A stretch of 64,000 bases of DNA from Diadophis punctatus similis (Eukaryota; Chordata; Lepidosauria; Squamata; Dipsadidae): NCBI GenBank assembly GCA_023053685.1, contig JALIGW010000004.1, positions 79,274,361 to 79,338,360 of the forward strand. The letters run 5' to 3'. How positions within the stretch are numbered: the first letter of the stretch is position 1; each line of letters starts with the position of its first letter. A program made the position numbers and the translations under genes. The notes below the pieces were generated by a model, which had not been told where the DNA came from, did not search any database, and worked only from the letters and a program-made list of their open reading frames with translations. This document shows positions 1 to 11,575 of this stretch, piece by piece.

Positions 1-198
1 GGCCCAAAACGTTTTTGCCATGAATCTGCTGCCAAAATCCCTTTGTCCAATCTTGGCACTTTCCCTCAGAATTTGAGTGCAATTTAAGAATATTCTGTTA
101 CATTTCTTTTTTCTTTTTTTTAATCTCTTCCTCTTGCAAGCATTCCTCTTCCAAAGTACATAGACATTTTTTCCTGACCAAATTCATGAAAGGTCTCC
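1..198. other. Unassigned sequence, CCDC146 intron
   Basis: No repeat or exon is recognised here. The stretch is T-rich with a run of T near position 110. It belongs to the large CCDC146 intron 2 by position. Confidence 0.4.
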
Positions 199-305
199 AA
201 ACTTGGCAATTTTAAGACTTGTGGACTTTTGTCTTCCAGAATTCCCCAGCCAATCATGGCCAAGGGCTCAGAATTCTGGGAGTTGAAGTCCACAAGTCTT
301 AAAGT
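199..305. mobile_element. Hairpin MITE, GAAGTCCAC family
   Basis: The two halves are inverted copies: GACTTGTGGACTT near 217-229 answers AAGTCCACAAGTC near 286-298. The same hairpin family recurs at 11576-11721 and 36627-36762, where 8-bp target duplications show hAT-type insertion. Confidence 0.65.
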
Positions 306-317
306 GCTCCATCATGG

Positions 318-408
318 ATCAATCAATCAATCAATCCATCCATCCATCCATCCATCCATCCATCCATCCATCCATCCATCCATCCATCCATCCATCCATC
401 CATCCATC

Positions 409-475
<67 letters not shown>

Positions 476-554
476 CATCCATCCATCCATCCATCCTTCC
501 TTCCTTCCTTCCTTCCTTCCTTCCTTCCTTCCTTCCTTCCTTCCTTCCTTCCTA
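318..554. repeat. Compound tetranucleotide microsatellite
   Basis: Successive blocks of AATC (about 320-336), ATCC (337-407), ATCT (409-472), ATCC (473-494) and TTCC (495-553) repeats. The unit changes by one base at each step, as expected from replication slippage. Long open frames across it are artefacts of a unit length not divisible by three. Confidence 0.98.
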
Positions 555-576
555 AGTTTTTAAGAAGAATCTAGAC

Positions 577-1001
577 CAGTGATGGCGAACCTATGGCACG
601 GGTGCCACAGGTGGCACGCGGAGCCATATCTGCCGGCACGCGAGCCATTGCCCTAGCTCAGCTCCAGTGCGCATGTACGTGCCCGCCAGCTGATTTTTGG
701 CTCACACGGAGGCTCTGGGAGGGCGATTTCGGCCTCCGGAGGGCCTCCAGGGTGGCGGGGGGAGTGTTTTCGCCCTCCCCAAGCTCCAAGAAAGCCTCTG
801 GAGCCTGGGGAGGGCAAAAAATGGGCCCACCGGGCCCACTGGAAGTCGGGAAACAGGGGAGTGTGGGGGGGTCACACATGCATGTGCAGGGGGTGGGGCA
901 AGTGAGGGGCTTTGAATTATGGGTGTGGGCACGCACGCACGTGCAATAGCATGCACGTGCACTATTTCGGCACCCGAGGAAAAAAAGGTTCGCCATCACT
1001 G
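577..1001 (+). mobile_element. hAT MITE, GATGGCGAACC family
   Basis: The ends are inverted repeats: CAGTGATGGCGAACC at the left and GGTTCGCCATCACTG at the right. It is flanked by a perfect 8-bp target duplication ATCTAGAC (569-576 and 1002-1009), which is diagnostic of hAT transposition. The interior is GC-rich with no coding capacity, so it is non-autonomous. Confidence 0.92.
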
Positions 1002-1040
1002 ATCTAGACAGTCATTTATCTGAAATGATATAAGTTCTAC

Positions 1041-1102
1041 TTAAGCAGGGGGCTGCAATAGAAGACCTCCAACATCCCTTCCAGCTCATTCTATTCTATT
1101 CT
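1041..1102 (+). mobile_element. CR1 LINE 3' end fragment
   Basis: It contains the CR1 tail motif 'AGAAGACCTCCAACATCCCTT' followed by ATTCT repeats, the usual 3' terminus of reptile CR1 elements in sense orientation. Confidence 0.7.
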
Positions 1103-1753
1103 AAAGTTGCCAAGTTCGGAGACCCCGGGTATATACAAAGACTTATATGTTTGGACCAAATAATACTTCAGCCTCATACATTTTCTGAATTTGGATTTAG
1201 GCTTAATTTTGACACAGTGACTTAGAAGGAATTCCAGTAGTCCGGTTCCATTATCTGCTCTGAGGAAAAAATGCAGATAATTAAAGGCATTTAAACCCAA
1301 AGTCTAAATACCCCCGATTTTAATGCACATTCCAGAAACATATTGATACATTCAATAAGTGGCTTTCCGGCCAACCCAGTCTCTTGGTTCAGTCTACTTT
1401 ACAAGGTTGTTGTTGGGATAAAGTGAGGGAAGGCCCCATTTTACACTGCCTTGAGTTTTTGAGAAAATGCTGCCTGTCAATGTGATTTAACCATTATTGT
1501 CAAAGCCAGTGAAACTAAACTGCCTTGCCACGCTTTCCAAGGCGAAAAAACATCTTCATCTCTTTGTGACTGTGCTTTTCTATGTAAATAATAGAGGTTA
1601 TATTTTTATAGATGACGAATTATGCATTGCCACTGTCACTTTTCTTTATTGTGAACTATGTCTAAATAGTTTGTAGAAGAGTAGCTGCATTTGTTCTTTT
1701 TGTTTTGTTTTGCTTTAGTAAAAGCCATGAAGAATCTTGGAGCACCTTAACTA
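1103..1753. other. Unassigned intronic sequence
   Basis: Single-copy-looking AT-rich sequence. No exon with convincing splice sites and no familiar repeat is seen. Confidence 0.4.
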
Positions 1754-2332
1754 CTGTGTTTTCCCGAAAATAAGACCCTGTCTTATATATATTTTTTAAT
1801 GTTTTTATTCATTTTTCACATTTACATATCATAACACTTCTTTAAGCAGATCTACAACCTTTTATCTACATCATTATTATATTTATACAATTTATATATC
1901 ATCTTACAATACTTTCTGATTCTATGTCTTCATCCCACATTTTCTCTTCAATTTTCTATCATTGATCCATTTATACCACTTTTCCCATGTTTCTTAGTAG
2001 TCTGGTTTTTTTTGTCCTCTAAGTTCTATGGTTAATTTGTCCATTTCTGCGCAATCAAAAATCTTCTTATTTATCAAGCTTATATTAAATATCTTATATT
2101 TTTCTGAACCCTGAAATAAGCGCTCGGTCTTATTTTCGGGGCGGTCTTATCATTTTGGGGCACGTGGAGCAAAACGGGGCTCCTCTTGCCGTCTTACCTG
2201 ATTTCCAGCTCTGTCTCCCTAACCTTAACCAGAGGAAATGGTATTTTCAAGGGAAGGCTTATTTTCGGGGGAGAATTTATTTTTGGGGGAGGCCTTATTT
2301 TTGGGGGAGGCTTTATTTTCGGGGAAACACGG
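1754..2332 (+). mobile_element. TA-flanked MITE, GTGTTTTCCCGAAAATAAG family
   Basis: Terminal inverted repeats CTGTGTTTTCCCGAAAATAA and its complement (ending GGGGAAACACGG) are flanked by TA dinucleotides (1752-1753, 2333-2334), the Tc1/mariner target duplication. It is split by a LINE tail at 1789-2091. Shorter relatives lie at 47321-47449 and 47499-47632. Confidence 0.85.
1789..2091 (-). mobile_element. L1-like LINE 3' fragment nested in MITE
   Basis: An AT-rich insertion bounded by the 8-bp duplication TCTTATAT (1781-1788 and 2092-2099). Its T-rich left end is the complement of a poly-A tail, so the element lies on the - strand. The L1 assignment rests on weak similarity of the tail only. 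Confidence 0.5.
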
Positions 2333-2334
2333 TA

Positions 2335-2944
2335 ATTTTAGCTTTTATAGCGTCTTATCATAGTATGTTTTTATAATTTTATTCTAAAATGCAATAATGT
2401 TTGTTATAGTATAAAAATACATGGATTACAGTTGACTTTATTGGATGCATGAATCTGAAATGGTTGATTATGATCCAGAAAGGTTATATTCCACTAGATG
2501 CTGTTGTCATTTCTAATGAATCTATCGAGCTTTGCACGTGAAATCAATCATAACAATTTATGCCAACTCTCCAAATATGAATGCAAAATACACTCCCCCC
2601 CCCCGCTTCTGCTGCTGCAGGTGCACAATCCATCACAATCCTGCACTGCTGTCGCTATTCCACCCTTCCGCGGAGCCAACAAGAGAGTGTGAAAACCAGC
2701 CAGCAACAACTTGTCTCCGCATCTGTTCTTCTCTAATCAACATTAGCTTTTCACTGCCAATGGGAGCGATACCATTGACTTTTGGGAAAGGAGAGAGGCA
2801 AAAGTTGCTCCTTGGAGCAACCAAAGAGGATTGGGTGGAGGCGTTGATGGCGAGATAACCCCAGTGACAGTAGTGAGATGACAAATCTTAGGAGCTTGGA
2901 AGCAGGCCAAGTTGAGCCTTGCTGTCATCAGAACACCCTCTGCT
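2335..2944. other. Unassigned intronic sequence
   Basis: It contains a C10 run near 2596. Overlapping open frames on both strands show no recognisable protein. Confidence 0.4.
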
Positions 2945-3838
2945 TCAGTCTGAACAGAGCTGGAAGGGACCTTGGAGGTCTTCTAGTCCAACCCTCTGCT
3001 CAAGCAGGAGACCCTATACCAGTGATGGCGAACCTTTTTTGGCTCGTGTGCCAAAAGGGTGTGTGTGCGCGTGCATGTGCCCACACCCGGGCTCTCCCCC
3101 GCACATGCTCACAATCCCTGCGCTGTCCTCCCATGCATGCGCAGAACACCCGCCCTGCGCTGCCCCCCACACATGCGTATAGGCCTCACTGAAGCCTCCG
3201 GACTCCTGAAGCCTGGGGATGGCGAAAAACGGCCAAACGGGCCAACCGGAAGTTCGTTTCCAAATTTCCGGTTGGCCCTTTTTTCGCCATACCCAGGCTT
3301 CAGGAGGCTTCCCTGAAGCCTCCGGAGGGCGAAAACGGCCTTCCCCAACGCCGAAAATCAGCTGGCCAGCACGTGCTAGAGCTGACATAGGGCAACGCCT
3401 CGCATTCCCTCCGATATGGCACCGCATGCCACTGCATGCCACGGCCCTATACCATTTGAGACAAGACAAATGGTTGTCCAATCTCTTCTTAAAAACCTCC
3501 AGTTTTTTGAAGCACCTACAACTTCTGAAGGCAAGCCCTTCCACTGGTTAATTGTCCTCACTGTTAGGAAGTTTTTCCTTAGTTCCAGGGCTGCTTCTCT
3601 CCTTGATTAGTTTCCATCCGTTGTTTCTTGTTTTGCCTTATGGTGCTTTGGAAAATAAGTTGACCCCTTCTTCTTTGTGGCAACCCCTCAAATAGTGGAA
3701 TACAGCAATCACGTCACCCTTAGTCCTTTTCTCTAGACTAGCCATACCCAGTTCCTGCAACTGTTCTTCATATGTTTTAGTATTTAGCTTCACAGCTCCA
3801 GGGGTAACACTCTTCCAATTTGTAGCAGGAAAAGTTGA
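2945..3838 (-). mobile_element. CR1 LINE fragment interrupted by a hAT MITE
   Basis: 2945-3019 and 3445-3838 together read as the complement of a CR1 3' region (GGAAGGGACCTTGGAGGTC, CAATCTCTTCTTAAAAAC, TGATTAGTTTCCATCC). The hAT at 3020-3444 splits it. Confidence 0.8.
3020..3444 (+). mobile_element. hAT MITE, GATGGCGAACC family
   Basis: The left end is CAGTGATGGCGAACC. The 8-bp duplication CCCTATAC is at 3012-3019 and 3445-3452. The right end is an internal variant of the family (GCATGCCACGG), so the terminus is atypical. The interior carries inverted copies of a CTGAAGCCTCCGG motif. Confidence 0.82.
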
Positions 3839-5787
3839 GGCGACGGTGAATTACGGTAGTTCAGTGTCTCAAGATTAATGGTGTTGCAGGCACATTTGTG
3901 GGGTGTGTCCCCAACCTCAGGTCAGCCTAGCCCTTTATCAATATAATAGGCTGTAGAGGTTAAGATTGACTTGGGAGTGATCACATAGATTGCTAGAATC
4001 AAGATGGCGCCCGACTAGTGTTAACAGCTCAATGAAAACACCCATGAAGGATGTGCAGGGCCTCAAATACAGATCTTTCCCCGTTTAAAATATCTCTGAA
4101 GGTTTTGGTCTTTTCATTCTCTTAACAAAGATGAAGGTCAGGTGGCCACAGGAACACAGCCCAACACAGTGGGTGATTGTAAAAGCTATTGAAAATGAGG
4201 AATCCTAAAATCCTGAAATCTGAGGATTTCAGATTGCTAATTCCTGGGTTGAGATTGAACATTCCTAACTACTACTTAGAGAGTCGTCGTTCTCCACGCT
4301 CTATTTACTCTCCAACTCAACAGCACATTTTGTCCACTTAGTCAGAATTACTCATTTTGGAACGCTGTGGGGGGAACGTGACACTTGATATTTTCTTCAA
4401 AAGAGTTCATATATTTGCCTAATTTTTAAAAGCAATTTTTTAAAAAAAGTTTTCCCCAACTCAACACACCCCAGATATGTAAGTCTACAGATCTTATCAT
4501 TCTTGGCGTGACGGGAAAAACAGTTATTTTGTTTATTTAGCGTATAGCATAACATTCATGGACTTACAACAAGTATTAACATTTCAAGTAGATTAAAAAT
4601 ACAGTCAATGTTTTAAAGATCTATATTCAGATGCTAATGAAATACAGTGTAATACAATTAGAGGATTCCAGCTTTGGAAAAACTGAATTATCTAGTTTGG
4701 CTTAAGTAACATTTTTCATCCATAAAGGCCGTGTAGAAATGTACATATCAGCTTACACACCTTTATGATATGGTTATTTTTAATGGAGAAAACGATTAAG
4801 AGTATATTTATAATACTGCGTTACTGTGAACAGGAGAAAGATACGTACACAGAGGAACATAAATTAATATTTAAAGCAGAACGGATTTTCTGAAGGCCTG
4901 CATTTAGCATTTTATTTGTATATTATTGCTATTGACCAAAAAAATATTGATGCTTATGTATATCTGCATTACAAAGGAGGCTTTTGCCTAGAAGAATTAA
5001 TTCCATATTTACTACTTTGTTACAAATCTTATTTAACTGGAGAGTATAAGAAATGGTAATGTTGAGAGGAAACATATATACGTTTGCATTGAAAATGTTT
5101 TCTGATATTTTCTGATGTCACACATCAAATTTCCTAAGTTAAAAAAAAACATATTATAATGTATACTACTGCTTAGCTCTGGTGCTTATCAAACCACTTC
5201 TTCCAAAATATAATCAAGTTAATAAATGTTAAGGATGTTATTAGACTGTTTTTGACTACTATATTTGTAAAGGGAACAAAGCTTTAAGATCTCTATGGGA
5301 AACAGCAGTGCTAAGAGCAGGACATAAAATGTTTTAAATGGAAAAAAGGAAAATAAAAATAGAACGGATGTTGACTCCCATAATCAAATGTCTTGCAAAA
5401 TAGAGGGAAATATAAAGCTATCCAAATGAAAAACCAAAATCATTTATCTCAGGCAAATCATTCTTTAAATGATTTGTAAAATGTGCATAATATTAATCAA
5501 TTCCACATGGTGGTTCGAATGGAAAAAAAATGGCATTGCCACTGACATGCAGAAAACTAGAGAAATTAGTTGGATTTTCATTTTGCTTAAGGCATATCTA
5601 CACAATGTGTTAAAGGAGGTTTGCAATTTTAGAAATCTGTTCTGATAGCATACTTCACTCCAAAAGATCTATCTACTGTGGCATTCTGGGAATTTACATA
5701 ATTCTTTGCTCATCATAAGATATCATTCCCAATGTTTTTGCTTCAAATGCCAGAGAAAGTTCCCTCATCTCTTTTCACGAAGAATAC
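3839..5787. other. Unassigned AT-rich intronic sequence
   Basis: A long stretch largely free of young repeats. Several A-rich runs are present. No splice-bounded reading frame resembling CCDC146 was found on the - strand. Confidence 0.4.
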
Positions 5788-5795
5788 CTTACATG

Positions 5796-6026
5796 CAGGG
5801 GTGTGTCCTGGCTTACCTCGCTGCCGGTTCGCTTCTTGACGCGCTGCTCGCCTTGCGCACGTGCGCATGCGCAGTGCTAAAAACCCAGCTTCTGCGCACA
5901 CGCAGAAGCTAAAAACAAGATGGCGGCACAGAGAGAGCTGGTTCGGGGGCGTGGCAGGCATGGGTCGCTGCCAGTTCTAGGACCCAGGCCTCCAGGTTCT
6001 ATAGAACTGGCCCGAACCCACCTGTG
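5796..6026 (+). mobile_element. MITE, GAACCGG family (8-bp TSD)
   Basis: Begins CAGGGGTG and ends CACCTGTG, with a perfect 8-bp duplication CTTACATG (5788-5795 and 6027-6034). The interior carries CCGGTTCG and a TGCGCATGCGCA palindrome near 5863, features shared by all members of this family in the window. Confidence 0.88.
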
Positions 6027-6296
6027 CTTACATGTAAACGATTCCTACTTTTGTGAAATGTGTGACTTTTCTCAAGGAGCTAACTTGCTGGGTTATTTTT
6101 CAGTATTCCTGTGTTTAAATGATTTGAATCATGTATTTGCCTCAGAGTAATTCTGCTCATACGTCGTTACATCTAGTATGTCTGATTGTTTTCAATGTAA
6201 ACTGTCATCAGAATTGCCTACAAAATAAAGAAACAACAGGCTTAATAATGGCTTTATTTTGTCATACTGTTAAATCCTATACGTGAAACTCTAGAG

Positions 6297-6946
6297 CAGT
6301 GGTGGCGAACCTTTTTCGGCTCGCGTGCCAAAAAGGGGGGGGCGCGCTCGCATGCGCTCGCGTGCCCACACCCATTCCCTCCCCCCCACGCATGCGCACA
6401 ACAGCCCCCATGCTGCCCCCTGCGCATGTGCACACACTCCCACCCCCGCGCAAAGGCTTACTGGAGCCTGGGACGACGAAACCGGCAAACCGGAAGTGCG
6501 AAAAAACGTACTTCCGGTTTGCCGGTATGCTGTTTTTTGCACTCCGGAGGGTTCAGGGAAGCTCCCTGAAGCTCCGGAATGCAAAAAACTACAAAACGGA
6601 CAAACCGGAAGTGCACTTTTCCGCACTTCCGGTTTGCCGGTATGCTGTTTTTTGCACTCCGGAGGGTTCAGAGAAGCTCCCTGAAGCTCCGGAATGCAAA
6701 AAACTACAAAACGGACAAACCGGAAGTGCGGAAAAGTGCACTTCCGGTTTGTCCGTTTTGTAGTTTTTTGCATTCCGGAGCTTCAGGGAGCTTCCCTGAA
6801 CCCTCCGGAGTGCAAAAAACAGCACACCGGCAAACCGGAAGTGCGTTTTTTCGCACTTCCGGTTTGCCGGTGGGAACCCTCGCGTGCCGGCTTCTATGGC
6901 TCCGCGTGCCACCTCTGGCACGCGTGCCATAGGTTCGCCACCACGG
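6297..6946 (+). mobile_element. hAT MITE, GATGGCGAACC family, with internal repeats
   Basis: Perfect 8-bp duplication CTCTAGAG (6289-6296 and 6947-6954). The interior (about 6480-6870) holds a roughly 115-bp unit built around CTTCCGGTTTGCCGG: two direct copies followed by inverted copies, giving a large foldback. No coding capacity. Confidence 0.92.
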
Positions 6947-6954
6947 CTCTAGAG

Positions 6955-7435
6955 GTACCCAATCAGAATTCCCCGTTTTCCCAGAGCCAGAAGAAAATTG
7001 GAATATGTAAGGCTGCTTTTCCCTTATCATCATTAATATAAGAGCTGTTATTTAACTTTCTGGGTTGACGAGCCAGATAAATATCTTTATTCTTTTTATA
7101 ATCAGGGAAGGAGGTCAGACAACTCCCCAGATGTTGCTAGACTCAAACACTTGGTAGCCATAGCAAGCATAGAAAGGATGATGAATAACAGTTAACTCCA
7201 ATATTTGTAGAGTTTCAGGTTTCAACTCCTGCTGGAAATGTGGCTGAATGACACTTCAACACCCTGAAGTCTTAATTAAATCCAGAAATCACAAATAATT
7301 TGATTACAAATTCCAATTTTGCAGGCGGTTACGAACAGAGGATACCAAACGTTTGTCTGCAAAACTGAAAAGAAAAAAACCCACTAACATGTTATGCAAC
7401 AAATAAAGCATTTGTTTATTTATTTATTTGTTTAT
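6955..7435. other. Unassigned intronic sequence
   Basis: Nothing recognised. The right end grades into an ATTT-rich stretch before the SINE. Confidence 0.4.
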
Positions 7436-7632
7436 TTTTAATGACCCCATAATCCCTTACATCGGGGTGGAGTCGGGGCAACTGAATGGAGCTGAGTATT
7501 TACTGGCCGGATGCCCTTCCTGTTGCCGATGCAGAGTTCGCAGCAGATAATTACTCACTGTGCCCAGAGAGAGAAATAACTGCTGCTACCTAGGATCGAA
7601 CTCACAGCCTCCTGATTGTGAGGTGAGAGTTA
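7436..7632 (-). mobile_element. tRNA-derived SINE, reverse orientation
   Basis: Complement of the SINE at 40066-40290. It has the GGATCGAACTCACAGCC box-B-like region and the internal 'GGCCGGATGCCCTTCCTG' motif typical of this family. Confidence 0.8.
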
Positions 7633-8109
7633 TTTGTTTATTTTGATGTTATAAAAACATGAACCCTACTGGTTTCAAAAGTCTGCCTTGGCCTCGAAAA
7701 GGTCAAAAACGAAAATCAGAAATGAAAATCAGAAAAAGGTTAAGAGGGAAAATAGGAGACTCCGTGGCGCATAACTTGTTGCCTGACAGATGTTCCCTTT
7801 TGAACAATTTTTGCAACTACCCGTAACTTCCAACTGGAAGAGCCTTGTTTGAATTCCATTGAAAAGACACCGTAATAAGAAGATGGAAGATAATCTCTGC
7901 TTAGACACTAAGTCTGTCAGGTTTACTCACATGAAGCGCACAGTTACAAACAGCAGGTATCTCGCTCAGCACGAGTACTTCTGAGAAACATCTGGTAGAC
8001 CACAGAGTAAGCCTGACCCAGCAGTGTGCTGCAGCTGTCACAGACTTAATGCAATTTTGGATTGCAGCAACAGAGTATAGTGTTGAGGTCACAGGAAGTG
8101 ATAGCTCCA
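7633..8109. other. Unassigned intronic sequence
   Basis: A - strand frame at 7901-8110 ends near a GTGAGT donor-like site, but its translation matches nothing in CCDC146. No other feature is seen. Confidence 0.4.
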
Positions 8110-8250
8110 CTCCATGCTGTGCTTAGAAAAACTGCACCTAAAATAATGTACCTACTTCTAGTTGACACAATACAAGAGGCTGAGGAAAAGGAAAGGATAC
8201 AGAGAAGAGCAACAAAGATGGTGGAGGGCTTGGCGGTTAAATCCTATGAA

Positions 8251-8472
8251 GAATAGTCAATAGCAATAGCACTTAGACTTATATACCGATTCGCAGTGCT
8301 TTACAGCCCTCTCTAAACAGTTTACAGAGTCAGCATGTTGCCCCCAACAATCTGGGTCCTCATTTTACCGACCTCGGAAGGATGGAGTCAACCTTGAGCT
8401 GGTCAGGATCGAACTGCTGGCTGTGGGCAGAGTCAGACTGCAATACTGCATTCTAACCACTATGCCACCAGG
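8251..8472 (-). mobile_element. tRNA-derived SINE (TTATATACCG tail family), reverse
   Basis: Contains the family signature ACTTAGACTTATATACCG, CCCCCAACAATCTGGGTCCT and a tRNA-like GATCGAACTGCTGG region. Family members recur at 8618-8848, 38316-38556, 51752-51985 and 57148-57388. Confidence 0.85.
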
Positions 8473-8494
8473 AAGGAGAATGAGAAAGGGAATA

Positions 8495-8613
8495 AGAGGA
8501 AGGAAGGAAGGAGGGAGGGAGGGAGGGAAGGAAGGAAGGAAGGAAGGAAGGAAGGAAGGAAGGAAGGAAGGAAGGAAGGAAGGAAGGAAGGAAGGAAGGA
8601 AGGAAGGAAGGAA
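8495..8613. repeat. (GGAA)n microsatellite
   Basis: About 115 bases of GAAG/GGAA repeats lying between two reverse-oriented SINEs. GGAA arrays can act as ETS-factor binding platforms, but nothing here shows that it does. Confidence 0.97.
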
Positions 8614-8617
8614 GAGC

Positions 8618-8848
8618 AATAGCAATAACAATAGCACTTAGACTTATATACTGCTTCGTAATGCTTCACAGCCTTCTCTAAGCAGTTTACAAAGTCAGCA
8701 TATTGCCCCCAACAATCTGGGTCCTCATTTTACCGACCTCGGAAGGATGGGGTCAAACTTGATCTGGTCAGGATCGAACTGCTGGTACTGGGCAGAGTCA
8801 GTCTGCAATACTGCATTCTAACCACTGTGCCACCACGGCTCATAGTTA
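8618..8848 (-). mobile_element. tRNA-derived SINE (TTATATACCG tail family), reverse
   Basis: Second tandem copy of the SINE at 8251-8472, with the same boundaries and 'GACCTCGGAAGGATGG' motif. The pair with the GGAA array between them looks like a slippage-expanded SINE junction. Confidence 0.85.
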
Positions 8849-9505
8849 AAGTATCGGTGTCTACCTAGCCAAGCCTACGGGAGTGGAAGCTAAGGGGAAA
8901 GATGATAGCGGTCTTTAAATATTGGAAGAGATGGGAAGATGGTGAAGAGCCCGGAGAAGTTGGTGTGGATTTATTCTCCAGAGGACTGAAAGGTAGGACA
9001 AGAACCAAGGGGGGGGGGAGGGGGAAGCTTTAAAGAAGGAGATTCAAATTTGAAATAAGATTTCAATTGTGACAGCTATGGTGCAGCAAAAGAGCCTGCC
9101 CCTGGCTGTTCCATCACGAATGTTTTATCATGGGAGTTTTTAAAAGCAAAGGTTGGACAGCCATTTGTCTGCAATAGTCTGAGAAGTCCTGCCCTGGACT
9201 GGAGGGGACAAGAATACTTCCAAGATCCCTTCCAACTCCATATTTATATGAAAATGTGCAGGAGACAATATGGTCCTGACAAAGTGAGAATAAATCTCAC
9301 AGAGGCGAAATAGATCGTTCTCCCGGAATCCAGACATTAGAAATAAAGCCGGAATTTAAAAATCTAAGTAAAATATTTATTTCGGTACAAAAACAATAAA
9401 ATCTCATTTGTTTACATCTCCGTAAAAAGGGAGTTTTATAGGGATGAAAGCCCTCTTTAGATTCTTCAATAATTTCACATAGGAATGGAAATGATCTAAT
9501 AATAC

Positions 9506-9680
9506 AACAATCCCCAACTTTTCTAGTTCCAGGGACCCGTTCGAGAAGAAAAACTGTCTTCCATGGACCGGGGTTGGAGGATGGTTTCACATGTGCAACC
9601 TATATCCCGCACATGTACAGATTAAAGTTCGCTTGCTTGTCCACGACTCACGTTCCCGGTAACCATTGAGGACCCCTGAC
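9506..9680 (+). mobile_element. hAT-like MITE
   Basis: Starts CAACAATCCCCAACTT and ends GAGGACCCCTGAC, enclosing 'GGACCGGGGTTGG'. The layout resembles the other CAG..CTG-capped hAT MITEs, but no clean target duplication was found. Confidence 0.5.
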
Positions 9681-10168
9681 CTAACACACTCACAAGTTGA
9701 TTCGCTGACTTTTGAACACTCAGAAAAAAGAAACCTTTGTGTGAGAGAGCTTCACAATGTTGTGTTCAATGCAGTAATAGTTCTGGCTTGGCAATCTTGT
9801 CTTAACGCAACAATTATGACCCAGCTGGAAAAGTTTCGTTCACTAGCGACATTACATTCAGCAGTTCCGGGAGCCTCTTATGCACATGTTAAGAGTCAGC
9901 CTTAAGATATGAGGCCTCAAAGCATTTCCTCCTATTAAACGTTAATTCTTTATTTGGAAAAAAATGATTTTTCATTCTTTAGCCATCATGCAAGAGATAT
10001 TAAGGAGATAAAATTATCCACATTGAACCTCACCCAGTATACTAATTGCTTCAACACTTTCTTTATACAAAACGGCTGTTGAATCTGTCCAAGGACGTAT
10101 GGAAGAACAAAATTAGACAAAATGATACTCCGTGGTTGATAGCTCTGGGGGGGAAATACATATAAATA
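9681..10168. other. Unassigned intronic sequence
   Basis: No repeat signature or exon is recognised. Short frames only. Confidence 0.4.
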
Positions 10169-11158
10169 CCGTATTTTTCGGAGTATAAGATGCACCGCAG
10201 TATAAGACGCACCTTAGTTTTGGGGGAGGAAAACAAGGAAAAAAGGTCTCTGCCTCCCAGCAATTTGCCAAACAGCAAACAGTACAGATGATATACACTG
10301 TCTGTTGTGTATTTCTGTGCATGTGTGCCTGACCCATGGAAATGGCAAAGAATTGGAGAAATGTACATTTATGGCAGTATATTAATCCCAGAAAGTTTTA
10401 TTAAATGTAATCACACTAACTCCTCCCAATTATTTAAATAGATCTACTCCAAACATGACTAAGTCAGGGTTTCTCAGCTGCCTTCTTTTAATACTAATAC
10501 TTAATACTAATACTTAATACTAAAACAGGACATTTCAGATTATACTTTTACAGATCTTTAAAATTGATGTAGCTTTCTGGAAGTATTCTTTGCTATTTAA
10601 AAGAAGATACAATAGCACTGGGCCTCTTCAGTGCAAGCATTTATTTTAAAAAGCTTCTTCATTTTGTTAAGTTGTCTAGAACAATAATAAAGCAGTCTTT
10701 AAAAAATAAGTCTAATAATTTGAACACTCTACAAACATTTAACAAAATAACATATTAACAGAATCTGTCTCTACCTAGGATAGAACTCACAACCTCCTGA
10801 TTGTGAGGCAAGAGCTCTATCTCTGAGCCATAGCAGCTATAGCTTGCCTCCTTGCAATTTCAGCAGTCTAATATTACCAGCAGTTTATCTCCCAGCAATT
10901 TGTCACATTACAGCCACCGTAGTTAATTTCATTTTACCACGTGGCTTGCAAGCCTCCATCAGCTGTAGGTTGGGAGGCAGTTTATCTCTTCTTGTGCTCT
11001 TCTTGTGCTTTGCCGTTTGTTGCAAAGAGGTAAATTGCTGGCAGGCAGAGGCCAAAGGGTGGGGGTGGCTGGGTGGGGCTGCATTCGGTGTATAAGACGC
11101 AGGTTTTCACCCTGTTTTTGAGGGTAAAAAGGTGCGTCTTATACTCCGAAAAATACGG
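10169..11158 (+). mobile_element. TA-flanked DNA transposon, CCGTATTTTTCGGAGTATAAG family
   Basis: Inverted ends CCGTATTTTTCGGAGTATAA and its exact complement, flanked by TA (10167-10168 and 11159-11160). The 990-bp length is long for a MITE, but no transposase frame is present. A short SINE remnant (10765-10842) lies inside. Confidence 0.88.
10765..10842 (-). mobile_element. tRNA-SINE fragment, reverse
   Basis: 'GATAGAACTCACAACCTCC' and 'TGATTGTGAGGCAAGAGCTC' match the head of the SINE at 40066-40290. The tail is missing. Confidence 0.6.
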
Positions 11159-11160
11159 TA

Positions 11161-11567
11161 CCTAAATAGTAGTTTAAAATTCACCTGATTATAATGTTTC
11201 GCCCCGAATAGAAAGCCAGAAAAGTGAGAATAAGAGATTATGACTGTTTGGAGGGCATCATACTTACGAATCCTCCATACTGTGGCTTCCAACCGTCTTT
11301 GGATGAGATCATGGAAAACCAGCATGGGTATTTTAAAAAGACAGAAGTGTAGGTAAAAGCCTAAAGAGAATGGGGGGGAGCAAAAATGGCAAGAATTGTT
11401 TCTTTTTAACAAAGCCAATTTTCAGAATTTCGTCTCCACAGCAATTTCATATAAACACAACTTTGATGTTTGGAATGTATGCCGAATTCTATTGACATCT
11501 GAAACGTTTTCAATTTCCTTGGAAGTTCATGCAGGCTTTCTTACTTACGAAATTCTAGGAAAAGATG
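11161..11567. other. Unassigned intronic sequence
   Basis: Holds a 93-base - strand open segment (11268-11360) with good AG and GTAAGT borders. Its translation does not match CCDC146, so it is not called as an exon. Confidence 0.35.
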
Positions 11568-11575
11568 AATTAAGG

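Larger units (their letters stand above)
8110..9240 (+). mobile_element. CR1 LINE fragment split by SINEs
   Basis: Sense CR1 3' sequence at about 8110-8245 and 8850-9240, including AGAGCAACAAAGATGGTGGA and the tail CAAGATCCCTTCCAACTCC. Two SINEs and a GGAA array interrupt it. Confidence 0.75.

Noticed and set aside
6294..6773. Overlapping 110-160-codon frames on both strands
   Set aside because: Produced by direct and inverted copies inside a hAT MITE.
6500..6860. CRISPR-like spaced repeats
   Set aside because: The repeated units belong to a MITE interior, alternate in orientation and have no uniform spacers; the genome is eukaryotic.
11268..11360. 93-base - strand segment with AG and GTAAGT borders
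   Set aside because: It has exon-like borders and an open frame, but neither open translation resembles any part of CCDC146, and no partner exon was found.
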